From: an uncultured Clostridia bacterium
Lineage (GTDB): Bacteria; Bacillota; Clostridia; Oscillospirales; Acutalibacteraceae
DNA: 9,843 nt
Assembly: GCA_946626015.1 (NCBI GenBank)
Contig: CAMOTT010000070.1
Span: forward strand, 1 to 9,843
Direction of reading: 5' to 3'
Positions 1 through 6,924 of the stretch are shown in pieces. The first letter of the stretch is position 1; each line of letters opens with the position of its first letter. The position numbers and the translations under genes are program-made. The notes below the pieces were generated by a model that searched no databases, had not been told where the DNA came from, and saw only the letters and a list, made by a program, of their open reading frames with translations.

Positions 1-459
1 AAATTTTCCATAACCGCGGCGGCGGAGGGCGAAGTCGTCTATAATCCGCAGGATCCCATTGAGGCTGCGGCAAACACGCTCATAGACAGAATAAGAGACA
101 GAATAAGGGAAAAGTTCTTCGGCGAAAAATTTTCTTACGGTTCGGTTATAACTTTTTACGCAGAGCCTTCTAAAACACCCGTCTCAGGAGGGGAGTTTTA
201 CTGGTATATCAACAATCAGGAGATGGGCAGGGGCGACCGCTACACCGCAGAGGCGCTGCTCAACAATTATAACGTTCAGGTAAAGTACGTCAAAGACGGC
301 GTGATCCTTGCCGAATCCGGGGTCAAAAATATCAGGATAAGCTTTTTTTCCCGTTTGATTTATTTGATCTCCTTCAATATCTCCTACATCGTTCCCGGGG
401 TCTCCGCTACGTTGCCGGTAAATTACGTCAACGTGCATTTGTCTTTGGCCGCCGTGTGA
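1..459 (+). CDS. C-terminal end of a probable cell-surface protein with an Ig/PKD-like domain (5' partial)
   Basis: Frame 1 is open from the window edge to TGA at 457-459, giving 152 residues; the start lies upstream of the window. The first ~45 residues contain a charged, probably helical stretch (IDRIRDRIREKFF). After that comes a beta-rich segment with the pattern GGEFYWYINNQEMGRGDRYT and then YNVQVKYVKDGVILAES. This resembles the last strands of an Ig-like or PKD-like module (Trp in the core strand, a turn, a closing V-x-V strand). The tail (FFSRLIYLISF, then VPGVSATLPV) is hydrophobic and could be a membrane or wall-associated terminus. There is no LPXTG-type sorting signal. A terminator follows 20 bp after the stop, so this is the last gene of its transcript. 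The reading frame is well supported by composition. The surface location and domain class are inferences, and the specific function is unknown. Confidence 0.6.
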   Translation, partial: KFSITAAAEGEVVYNPQDPIEAAANTLIDRIRDRIREKFFGEKFSYGSVITFYAEPSKTPVSGGEFYWYINNQEMGRGDRYTAEALLNNYNVQVKYVKDGVILAESGVKNIRISFFSRLIYLISFNISYIVPGVSATLPVNYVNVHLSLAAV

Positions 460-478
460 TCTGACGAACAAAAACATG

Positions 479-517
479 AGCTCCTCTTCCCGGATATCCG
501 CGGAAAAGGAGCTTTTT
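479..517 (+). terminator. Intrinsic terminator after the surface-protein gene
   Basis: AGCTCCTCTTCC (479-490) pairs with GGAAAAGGAGCT (502-513) with one mismatch. The intervening CGGATATCCG is itself a perfect palindrome that extends the hairpin. A run of T follows (514-517). AACAAAAA at 467-474 is the exact reverse complement of TTTTTGTT at 513-520, so the structure could also act on the other strand, although no minus-strand gene ends here. Confidence 0.8.
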
Positions 518-571
518 GTTCCCCAAAAACGGAAATTTACGCTCGTTTTTTTAAAATAAAAAACATATTTG

Positions 572-600
572 TTGACAGTTTTGGTTTAATGTGGTATCAT
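572..600 (+). promoter_or_regulatory. Sigma-A-type promoter of the cation ATPase leader
   Basis: A perfect -35 box TTGACA (572-577) is separated by 17 bp from a -10 box TATCAT (595-600). TGG directly before the -10 forms an extended -10 (TGn). The bases just upstream (about 547-571) are almost all A/T and could act as an UP element. Transcription should begin near 607, which leaves a leader of about 207 nt before the ATG at 814. Confidence 0.85.
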
Positions 601-624
601 AACCCGTGAAAAGATCACAAAAGT

Positions 625-726
625 GGTCTGACGGCTTTTGGGGAGTAGCTTGAATCCGACTTGTCAACAACCGCTTTTATAAGCTGGCAATCGGGCCCAC
701 AGGGAAGCAAGACCTTAGGCAGACGG
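625..726 (+). promoter_or_regulatory. yybP-ykoY family Mn2+ riboswitch aptamer
   Basis: Both conserved loop sequences of this family are present: GGGGAGTAGC at 640-649 and AAGCAAGACC at 705-714, in the expected order. The GG at the start of the first and the CC at the end of the second can pair as in the family's P1. P1 continues with mismatches (for example GCTT 634-637 with AGGC 717-720). Between them GCTT (648-651) can pair with AAGC (705-708). CCGA (656-659) pairs with TCGG (691-694). TTG (661-663) pairs with CAA (688-690), and CC-GCTT pairs with AAGC-T-GG around a TTAT loop (671-687). The family is known to bind Mn2+ and to control Mn exporters and P-type ATPases. Assignment is from remembered consensus, not a covariance-model search. 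Confidence 0.82.
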
Positions 727-753
727 TTTATGTTTCTGCCTGGGGTTATTTTT
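711..753 (+). terminator. Riboswitch expression platform: conditional intrinsic terminator
   Basis: ACCTTAGGCAGA (712-723) pairs with TCTGCCTGGGGT (735-746) through 12 pairs, two of them G-T wobbles, around an 11-nt loop. ATTTTT follows at 748-753. The left arm includes the ACC that is also the 3' part of the aptamer's conserved loop and P1 strand. Terminator and ligand-bound aptamer are therefore mutually exclusive. The expected logic is ON with Mn2+: a stabilised P1 blocks the terminator and the ATPase is transcribed. Confidence 0.75.
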
Positions 754-813
754 ATATTCAGGCTTTTTTCAAAGGATCAGCCGTGTATTTTGAGCAGGAA
801 AGGATGCGAAAAG

Positions 814-3504
814 ATGAAATTCTATCTTGAGCAGATAGCCTCGGTGTTTGAGCACGTGGGCAGTTCTTTTGACGGGCTCTCATCACAGGAGGCGGCAAAA
901 CGTCTGGAGGCAAACGGCAAAAACAAGCTGGAGGAGGGCAAAAAAACTCCCCTTATCAAGCGTCTGCTTGAGCAGCTTGCCGACCCGATGATAATCATCC
1001 TCATCGTTGCCGCCGCGATCTCAGCAGTGCTTGCGGTGGTTGAGGGCGACGGTACCATCAAGGATTTTGCGGACGTTATTATAATAATGATAGTTGTTAT
1101 CATCAACTCCGTTTTGGGCGTTATGCAGGAGAGCAAGGCGGAAAAAGCCATTGAGGCGTTGCAGGAAATGTCGGCGGCCACGTCAAAGGTGCTCCGTGAC
1201 GGCAAGGTAGTCACCGTCAAGAGCGAGGATCTTGTTGTGGGCGATATCGTTATCTTTGAGGCCGGAGACGCTGTTCCTGCGGACTGCCGCATAATAGAAT
1301 GCGCCAGCATGAAGCTGGAGGAAGCCGCCCTTACCGGCGAATCAGTTCCTGTCAACAAGATGATCGATGTCCTTACCGGCAACGAAAAGGGCGAGGTGCC
1401 CCTGGGCGACCGCAAAAATATGGTCTACATGGGCAGCACCGTTGTTTACGGCAGAGGCCGCGCGGTGGTCGTTGCCACAGGTATGGATACCGAGATGGGC
1501 AAGATAGCCAACGCCATCACTCTTGCCGAGGATGGGGATACACCTCTCCAGATAAAGCTCACGCAGCTTTCAAAGATCCTCACGGTGCTGGTCATCGGCA
1601 TCTGTGTGTTCATCTTTGCTTTCAGCCTTATACAGCAGTATGTCAGAGACCCGAGCCAGATAAACTTTGAGTTTGCGCTGGATATATTCATGGTTGCAGT
1701 CAGCCTTGCTGTGGCGGCTATCCCCGAGGGCTTGGCGGCGGTGGTGACCATCGTCCTCTCCATTGGCGTTACGAATATGTCCAAGAAGAACGCCATCATC
1801 CGAAAGCTCACGGCGGTTGAGACCCTGGGTTGCGCTCAGATAATCTGCTCGGACAAAACCGGCACCCTTACGCAGAACAAGATGACCGTTGTTGACCATT
1901 TCGGCGATGACGAAAACCTCATTGCCAAGGCCATGGCTCTCTGCTCGGATGCGGAGATCGACGACAGCGGCGAGGTCATAGGCGAGCCCACAGAGGCGGC
2001 GCTGGTGGTGTTTGCCGACAAACTCGGTCTTAAGAAATCCCGGATGCAGGCCGAGACCCCCAGAATAGGCGAGGCTCCCTTTGACTCCGGCAGGAAGATG
2101 ATGTCCACCGTCCATGCCGAAAACGGCGCTTTTGTCCAGTACACCAAGGGCGCGCCGGATGAGATCCTCAAAAAGTGTTCGGGTATGCTTGTAAACGGTC
2201 AGGTAGTGGCTCTTACCGAGGAACTCAAGGCAAAAATAGTTGCAGAGAACAAGAGAATGGCGGATAAAGCCCTCCGCGTGCTGGCCGCCGCTTACAAAAA
2301 ATACGATTCAAAGCCTGCCGATTTTGATGCGGAAACGCTTGAAAACGACCTTATATTCATCGGTCTTGTGGGTATGATCGACCCTGTCCGTCCCGAGGTA
2401 AAGGACGCTATCAGCGAGTGCGGCAGATCCGGCATCACACCCATTATGATAACCGGTGACCACAAGGACACGGCGGTTGCCATCGCCATGGAGCTGGGCA
2501 TAATCGACGACGCCTCACACGCCATCACCGGCGCGCAGCTGGATGATATCAGCGATGAGGAGTTCAAGGAAAAGGTCGCGGATTACAGGGTTTACGCCCG
2601 TGTTCAGCCGGAGCATAAAACAAGGATAGTCAACGCCTGGCGCGACAGAGGCATGATAACCGCCATGACCGGCGACGGCGTCAACGACGCCCCCTCGATA
2701 AAGAGCGCGGATATAGGCGTGGGCATGGGCATTACAGGCACGGACGTTACAAAGAACGTTGCGGATATGGTGCTGGCGGACGACAACTTTGCCACCATCG
2801 TCACCGCGGTCTCCGAGGGCAGAAGGATCTACGACAACATCCGCAAGGCCATCCAGTTTTTGCTTGGCTCGAACCTTTCCGAGGTGCTTTCGATCTTCTT
2901 CGCCACAATGCTCAACTTCACCATTCTCAGGCCGGTACACCTGCTGTTTATCAATCTTGTTACCGACTGCTTCCCGGCTCTTGCGCTGGGTCTTGAAAAG
3001 CCGGAAAGAGATATCATGGACCGCAAACCCAGGAGCACAAAGGACGGCATTTTCTCCGGCGGTGTGGGCTTCGATATATTTTATCAGGGTCTGCTTGTGA
3101 CAATAATCACCCTTACGGCGTTCTTTATCGGCGAGTTCCTTGAAAACGGCGTCTGGAAGTTCACAAACATCCTTGAAGGCACAGCGGAACACGGCATGAC
3201 AATGGCTTTCCTGACCATGTCCATGTGCGAGATATTCCACTCCTTCAATATGCGTTCCCAGAGAGGTTCCGTGTTTGCAATGGGCGTCCGGGGCAGCCAC
3301 AACTGGTATCTTTACGGCGCCATGGCAGCCTCCCTTGCCCTTACAACAGCGGTTATTGAGATCCCCTTCCTGGCAGAGGCTTTCGGTTTTGCTACCATCA
3401 GCTTCAGAGAGTATGCAATAGCTATTGCGCTGGCGTTCTCCATAATCCCCATCGTGGAGATAGTCAAGCTCATCCAGAGGAGCATAGCAAAGTCGAAAAA
3501 ATAA
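814..3504 (+). CDS. P-type IIA cation-transporting ATPase, likely Mn2+/Ca2+ exporter
   Basis: This 896-residue membrane pump uses ATP to move a divalent cation out of the cytosol. Visible P-type landmarks are TGES (174-177, actuator domain), IPEGL in M4 (E305), DKTGTLT with the phosphorylated D347, KGAPDE from K445 (nucleotide binding), MITGDHKDTA, and TGDGVND (619-625). Ten membrane segments can be placed: M1 about 58-76, M2 83-105, M3 255-275, M4 287-318, and M5-M10 after 670. Likely ion ligands are E305 (M4), N687 and E690 (M5, SNLSE), and N714 and D718 (M6, NLVTD). The M8 glutamate of SERCA site I (TIEMC) is Ser here (TMSMC), so one ion per cycle is plausible. ATG 814 is preferred: AAAGGA lies at 799-804, whereas the in-frame TTG at 661 is inside the riboswitch. 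Tandem stops (TAA TAG) end it. Similarity alone would suggest calcium; the Mn2+ riboswitch points to manganese efflux, as for YoaB/MgtA-type pumps. Confidence 0.93.
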   Translation: MKFYLEQIASVFEHVGSSFDGLSSQEAAKRLEANGKNKLEEGKKTPLIKRLLEQLADPMIIILIVAAAISAVLAVVEGDGTIKDFADVIIIMIVVIINSVLGVMQESKAEKAIEALQEMSAATSKVLRDGKVVTVKSEDLVVGDIVIFEAGDAVPADCRIIECASMKLEEAALTGESVPVNKMIDVLTGNEKGEVPLGDRKNMVYMGSTVVYGRGRAVVVATGMDTEMGKIANAITLAEDGDTPLQIKLTQLSKILTVLVIGICVFIFAFSLIQQYVRDPSQINFEFALDIFMVAVSLAVAAIPEGLAAVVTIVLSIGVTNMSKKNAIIRKLTAVETLGCAQIICSDKTGTLTQNKMTVVDHFGDDENLIAKAMALCSDAEIDDSGEVIGEPTEAALVVFADKLGLKKSRMQAETPRIGEAPFDSGRKMMSTVHAENGAFVQYTKGAPDEILKKCSGMLVNGQVVALTEELKAKIVAENKRMADKALRVLAAAYKKYDSKPADFDAETLENDLIFIGLVGMIDPVRPEVKDAISECGRSGITPIMITGDHKDTAVAIAMELGIIDDASHAITGAQLDDISDEEFKEKVADYRVYARVQPEHKTRIVNAWRDRGMITAMTGDGVNDAPSIKSADIGVGMGITGTDVTKNVADMVLADDNFATIVTAVSEGRRIYDNIRKAIQFLLGSNLSEVLSIFFATMLNFTILRPVHLLFINLVTDCFPALALGLEKPERDIMDRKPRSTKDGIFSGGVGFDIFYQGLLVTIITLTAFFIGEFLENGVWKFTNILEGTAEHGMTMAFLTMSMCEIFHSFNMRSQRGSVFAMGVRGSHNWYLYGAMAASLALTTAVIEIPFLAEAFGFATISFREYAIAIALAFSIIPIVEIVKLIQRSIAKSKK

Positions 3505-3521
3505 TAGTCAGCATAAAAATG

Positions 3522-3555
3522 CGGCAGGCACTTTTTGAAAGTGTCTGCCGTTTTT
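3522..3555. terminator. Shared bidirectional terminator between the ATPase gene and pduL
   Basis: CGGCAG (3522-3527) and CACTTT (3529-3534) pair with AAAGTG (3538-3543) and CTGCCG (3545-3550), with one G-T pair between the two blocks and a 3-nt loop. TTTTT follows at 3551-3555 for plus-strand transcripts. An A-run just before the left arm (about 3515-3519) supplies the T-run for minus-strand transcripts leaving pduL, which stops at 3580. The hairpin sits between two convergent genes. Confidence 0.88.
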
Positions 3556-3579
3556 GTATGTCCTTTATCCTTTAGTTTA

Positions 3580-4158
3580 TCAGTCGGTTATAATCTCGCC
3601 CATAACGCCGGGAGCGGGGGTGGCGGCGTTGGCTTCATCGGTGTCAATGTGCATTGCGAGGGAGAAGTTGGGGCTAACTCTTACCACAACATCGTCAAAT
3701 ATAAGGGAACGGCCGTTGCCTTCCACCTTTACCTTGACGATCTGCTTGTCCTCAAGGCCGTATTTTGCGGCATCCTCGGGGGTGGCGTGGATGTGGCGCT
3801 TTGCGGCGATAACGCCCTGGGCTATCTCAACTTCGCCCTTGGGGCCCACAAGCTTGCAGCCGCCGCTGCCCTCAACGTCTCCGCTTTCACGCACGGGAGC
3901 GGTCACGCCAATGGAACGAGCGTCTGTAAGGGAAAGCTCGACCTGATCCGCCTTGCGGATGGGTCCGAGGATGGAAACAGCAGGGAAGCTGCTCTTGGGA
4001 CCCACTACCTGGATCCTCTCCTCACAGGCAAACTGGCCGGGCTGGGAAAGATTTTTTTTGGGAGTCAGCTCATACCCTTCGCCGAAGAGTATGTCCAAGG
4101 TCTCACGGGTGACATGGACGTGACGGGCGGAGGTCTCGATTAAAACGGGTTTGTTCAT
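3580..4158 (-). CDS. pduL: Phosphate propanoyltransferase / phosphotransacylase (PduL family)
   Basis: A 192-residue enzyme that interconverts acyl-CoA plus phosphate with acyl-phosphate plus CoA. Family signatures run the full length: ETSARHVHVT (8-17), LSQPGQFACEE (37-47), GPK and ILGPIR (63-68), LTDARSIG, PVRESGD, GVIAAKRHIHAT (115-126) and LAMHIDTDEANAA (167-179). His13/His15, His122/His124 and His170 are the likely zinc ligands, as known for this family. The protein begins directly at the catalytic domain, with no N-terminal encapsulation peptide, and no microcompartment genes are near. It is therefore probably cytosolic and may serve as the phosphotransacetylase feeding an acetate kinase; this is inference. 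ATG 4158 is preceded by AAAGGA (4169-4174). It is the last gene of the operon, 35 bp after the lipoprotein gene. A small GGGC/GCCC hairpin (4179-4190) lies in that gap. Confidence 0.92.
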   Translation of the reverse strand: MNKPVLIETSARHVHVTRETLDILFGEGYELTPKKNLSQPGQFACEERIQVVGPKSSFPAVSILGPIRKADQVELSLTDARSIGVTAPVRESGDVEGSGGCKLVGPKGEVEIAQGVIAAKRHIHATPEDAAKYGLEDKQIVKVKVEGNGRSLIFDDVVVRVSPNFSLAMHIDTDEANAATPAPGVMGEIITD

Positions 4159-4193
4159 TTTATATTCATCCTTTCGCCGGGCATAAGCCCTGT

Positions 4194-5093
4194 TTAATAA
4201 TTGATAACGTATTTGTCTATGATCTCAAAAGGCACGTTGCAGGTGAGCTCGCCGAAGAGCTTCACGCTGGCCTTGATCTTGGCGTTGGTGTTGAAATGAT
4301 ATTCCGAACTTACAACCTTGCCGGTGGTCTTGTTGACGGTGCACTTTACGTAGGAGTTGCTGAAGGTGGGGGCAAAGCTCTCCACCTTGGCCATGGATTT
4401 GAATTTGTCGGTCTCGGTGTAGACTTCGTCCGCGGTGAGCACTGACATTACCTTGCCGTGGTTGGTCTTTGAGGGATCTTTGGGAAGGTCCGAAAGAGTT
4501 TCGGGCTTGAGCTTTATCTCAATAACATAGTTTTCGCCGTTCTCAACGCAGGTGGCGCTCTTTACCGCGGCAGGCTCAAGCTTGCTTGACCATGACTGCC
4601 CCTTGACGGGGTAGGAGCTGTGGCTCTCGCCCTTGGCAACCTTAGTCACCTCGGGGTCGGCGTCAAACATGGGAACTATCCAGCCCGCGACCTTCTCGAT
4701 AAAGCCGCTGTCGCTGTTGATCTTGCCTATCTTATGCGAATTGGTAACAGTGTAGCCGGGTTTGTCCGCCTTGACAGCGTTTGAGGCGGTGTTGAAATAT
4801 TCAACTATCGCGGGTATGCCCGTGGGGATAGCCGCTGCGGCGGTGGTCTCGGCGGAGTCGGTAACTTTCGCCGTTGTCTGCTCGGGAACAGTTGACTCAA
4901 CAGTGGTCAGCTCCCCGGTGGTTACCTCGCCGGTCGTCGCCTCGGGCAAAGCGGAAGTCTCAGCCTCGTCGGTGGTTCCGGGGACAACGGCCTCCGTGGG
5001 CAGGGTGGTGTTCTCATCTACGGGCTTTTTTCCGCAGGAGCAGAGGGTGAGAACAGTTGCCGCTAAAAGAACGACAGCAAAAAATTTTTTCAT
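4194..5093 (-). CDS. Lipoprotein of unknown function with Thr/Glu-rich linker
   Basis: 299 residues. MKK followed by a hydrophobic run and the lipobox LCSC (cleavage before Cys20) mark a lipoprotein anchored to the outer face of the membrane. Residues 22-90 are a low-complexity Thr/Glu/Ala linker with repeated TT doublets (TTGEVTTGELTT), typical of wall-spanning spacers in Gram-positive bacteria. Residues about 93-299 form a separate domain rich in predicted beta strands, with alternating polar and hydrophobic residues (NYVIEIKLKPETL, SNSYVKCTVNKTTGKVVSSEYHF) and a hydrophobic end (FEIIDKYVINY). The pattern recalls structural, possibly ligand-binding lipoprotein domains, but I do not recognise the family. 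GGAG at 5102-5105 lies 8 nt before ATG 5093. The gene is 34 bp downstream of aspS with no visible promoter, so it is probably co-transcribed. Function unknown. Confidence 0.85.
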   Translation of the reverse strand: MKKFFAVVLLAATVLTLCSCGKKPVDENTTLPTEAVVPGTTDEAETSALPEATTGEVTTGELTTVESTVPEQTTAKVTDSAETTAAAAIPTGIPAIVEYFNTASNAVKADKPGYTVTNSHKIGKINSDSGFIEKVAGWIVPMFDADPEVTKVAKGESHSSYPVKGQSWSSKLEPAAVKSATCVENGENYVIEIKLKPETLSDLPKDPSKTNHGKVMSVLTADEVYTETDKFKSMAKVESFAPTFSNSYVKCTVNKTTGKVVSSEYHFNTNAKIKASVKLFGELTCNVPFEIIDKYVINY

Positions 5094-5127
5094 AAAAACA
5101 TCTCCAAGTAACAGGATAGATCAGGAA

Positions 5128-6906
5128 TCATTTTATAAGATCAAGCCCAAGATCCTTGAGCTGTTGGGGATCCACCTCGGCGGGACATTCGGTCATGGGT
5201 TCTGAGGCGTTTTGCACCTTGGGATAGGCGACAACGTCGCGAAGGCTCTCACAGCGGAGCATCTGCATGACCAGACGGTCAAGGCCTATGCCCATACCGC
5301 CATGGGGCGGCGCGCCGAACTTGAAAGCGTCGGTAAGAAATCCGAACTTCTCATATGCCTCCTCATCGCTCAGACCCAGCAATGAGAACATCCTCTTTTG
5401 AAGATCCGGGTTTGTGATACGGATAGAACCGGAGGAAAGCTCAATGCCGTTGAGCACCAGATCGTAGGCCTTGGCCTTGACGTTGGCCTTGTCTGTCTCA
5501 AGGTAATCAAGACATTCGTCCATGGGCGCTGTGAAGGCGTGGTGCATGGCAATGAACTGCTGAGTCTCCTCATCCCAGTCAAAGAAGGGAAAGTCGGTGA
5601 TCCAGATAAGATTATATTTATCTCCGGGAACGATGCCCAGCTTGTTTGCCACCTCAATACGCAGGGAACCCAGCACGGAGAGGACTGTGGAGTTTTTAGT
5701 ATCTCCGATGATGAGGATAACGTCACCGTTTTCCGCGCCTGCCACCTGTGTGATGGACTTCATCTCGTCCTCGGTCATAAACTTGGCAAAGGAGGAGGCC
5801 ACGGTGCCGTCGGGAGCTATCCTTGCCCAGGCAAGACCCTTTGCACCGATGCCCTTGACGTACTCTGTGAGCTTGTCGATCTCCTTGCGGGTGAGTGTGT
5901 TGTAGGCGCCCTTGGCGGTGATGCCTCTTACTGAGCCGCCGCCCTGCAGAGCGCCGGTAAACACGCCGAAGGCGCAATCCTTGACCGTTTCGCTCAGATC
6001 ATAGAGCTCCATGTCGTAGCGTGTATCGGGTTTATCCGAGCCGTAGCGGTTCATAGCGTCGGTGTAGGTCATTCTGGGAATGGAGCCGGTTATGTCAACG
6101 TCTATTGCCTCTTTGAAAACGCGCTTGATGTATTTTTCGCCTATCTCAAGCACGTCCTCGGTGTCAACAAAGGACATTTCAAAATCTATCTGCGTAAATT
6201 CAGGCTGGCGGTCGGCGCGGAGATCCTCGTCGCGGAAGCAGCGGGCGATCTGCATATAGCGGTCGAAACCGGCAACCATTGAAAGCTGTTTGTAGAGCTG
6301 GGGTGATTGGGGAAGGGCATAGAAGGTGCCCTTGTGGATACGGCTGGGAACAAGGAAGTCCCTTGCACCCTCCGGGGTGGATTTGATGAGAATGGGTGTC
6401 TCTATCTCGATGAAGCCGTTCTCATCGAAAAAGTCCCTTGTGATCTTGCAGATCTTGTGGCGCATGAGTATGTTCTTTTGCAGGTCGGGACGGCGCAGGT
6501 CAAGGTACCTGTACTTTAGACGGGTGAGCTCGGAGGTCTGACAGTTTTCAACTATCTCAAAGGGAGGGGTCTCGCTCTTTGAGAGCAAACGCAGCTCCTT
6601 GACCTCGATCTCAATGTCGCCTGTGGGGATATCCTTGTTCTTTGAGGAACGCTCCCTGACTACGCCCCTTGCCATCACAACATATTCGCTGCGCAGGGAA
6701 AAGGCCTTGTCGAAAATATCCTTATCGCAGCCCTCGTCAAAGGCTAACTGAATGATGCCTGTGCGATCGCGCAGGTCAACGAAGATCAAAGCGCCCAGAT
6801 CGCGCTGACGCTGTACCCAGCCTGCAACAGTGACCTCTTTCCCTGTATCGGCCATGCGCAGCTCTCCGCAGTAGTTGGTTCTTTTCATTCCTGTCATAAA
6901 ATCCAC
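5128..6906 (-). CDS. aspS: Aspartyl-tRNA synthetase
   Basis: A class II synthetase of 592 residues, the usual bacterial length, that charges tRNA-Asp in the cytosol. An N-terminal OB-fold anticodon-binding domain spans about 8-110 (GWVQRQRDLGALIFVDLRDR, 29-48). Class II motif 1 is near GFIEIETPIL (164-173), QSPQLYKQ lies at 200-207, and motif 2 is RCFRDEDLRADRQPEF (222-237). The bacterial GAD insertion lies at about 290-420, and motif 3 is GGMGIGLDRLVMQML (536-550). Leu37 occupies the position that is His in some non-discriminating bacterial AspRS, so a tRNA-Asp-specific enzyme is more likely (inference). The start is read as GTG 6906 because AAAGAGG (6916-6922) sits 9 nt upstream. In-frame ATGs at 6897 and 6888 would match the family's N-terminus (MKRTNYCGEL) but lack a well-placed ribosome site. 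The gene follows hisS by 18 bp. Confidence 0.97.
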   Translation of the reverse strand: MDFMTGMKRTNYCGELRMADTGKEVTVAGWVQRQRDLGALIFVDLRDRTGIIQLAFDEGCDKDIFDKAFSLRSEYVVMARGVVRERSSKNKDIPTGDIEIEVKELRLLSKSETPPFEIVENCQTSELTRLKYRYLDLRRPDLQKNILMRHKICKITRDFFDENGFIEIETPILIKSTPEGARDFLVPSRIHKGTFYALPQSPQLYKQLSMVAGFDRYMQIARCFRDEDLRADRQPEFTQIDFEMSFVDTEDVLEIGEKYIKRVFKEAIDVDITGSIPRMTYTDAMNRYGSDKPDTRYDMELYDLSETVKDCAFGVFTGALQGGGSVRGITAKGAYNTLTRKEIDKLTEYVKGIGAKGLAWARIAPDGTVASSFAKFMTEDEMKSITQVAGAENGDVILIIGDTKNSTVLSVLGSLRIEVANKLGIVPGDKYNLIWITDFPFFDWDEETQQFIAMHHAFTAPMDECLDYLETDKANVKAKAYDLVLNGIELSSGSIRITNPDLQKRMFSLLGLSDEEAYEKFGFLTDAFKFGAPPHGGMGIGLDRLVMQMLRCESLRDVVAYPKVQNASEPMTECPAEVDPQQLKDLGLDLIK

Positions 6907-6924
6907 TATAAATCGCCTCTTTGA

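Noticed and set aside
661..813. An upstream in-frame TTG at 661 that would add 51 residues to the ATPase
   Set aside because: The stretch lies inside the riboswitch and its terminator, has no ribosome site before it, and does not resemble the N-terminus of the family. ATG 814 has a good AAAGGA site.
2515..3300. 261-residue open frame on the minus strand across the ATPase gene, and a similar one at 1570-2115
   Set aside because: Composition is dictated by the codon bias of the opposite strand; there is no recognisable domain or ribosome site, and the ATPase frame is certain.
3535..4143. 202-residue plus-strand frame opposite pduL
   Set aside because: Antisense shadow of a conserved gene that starts within the T-rich terminator region; no family features.
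5398..5934. 178-residue plus-strand frame opposite aspS
   Set aside because: Shadow of aspS with no independent support.
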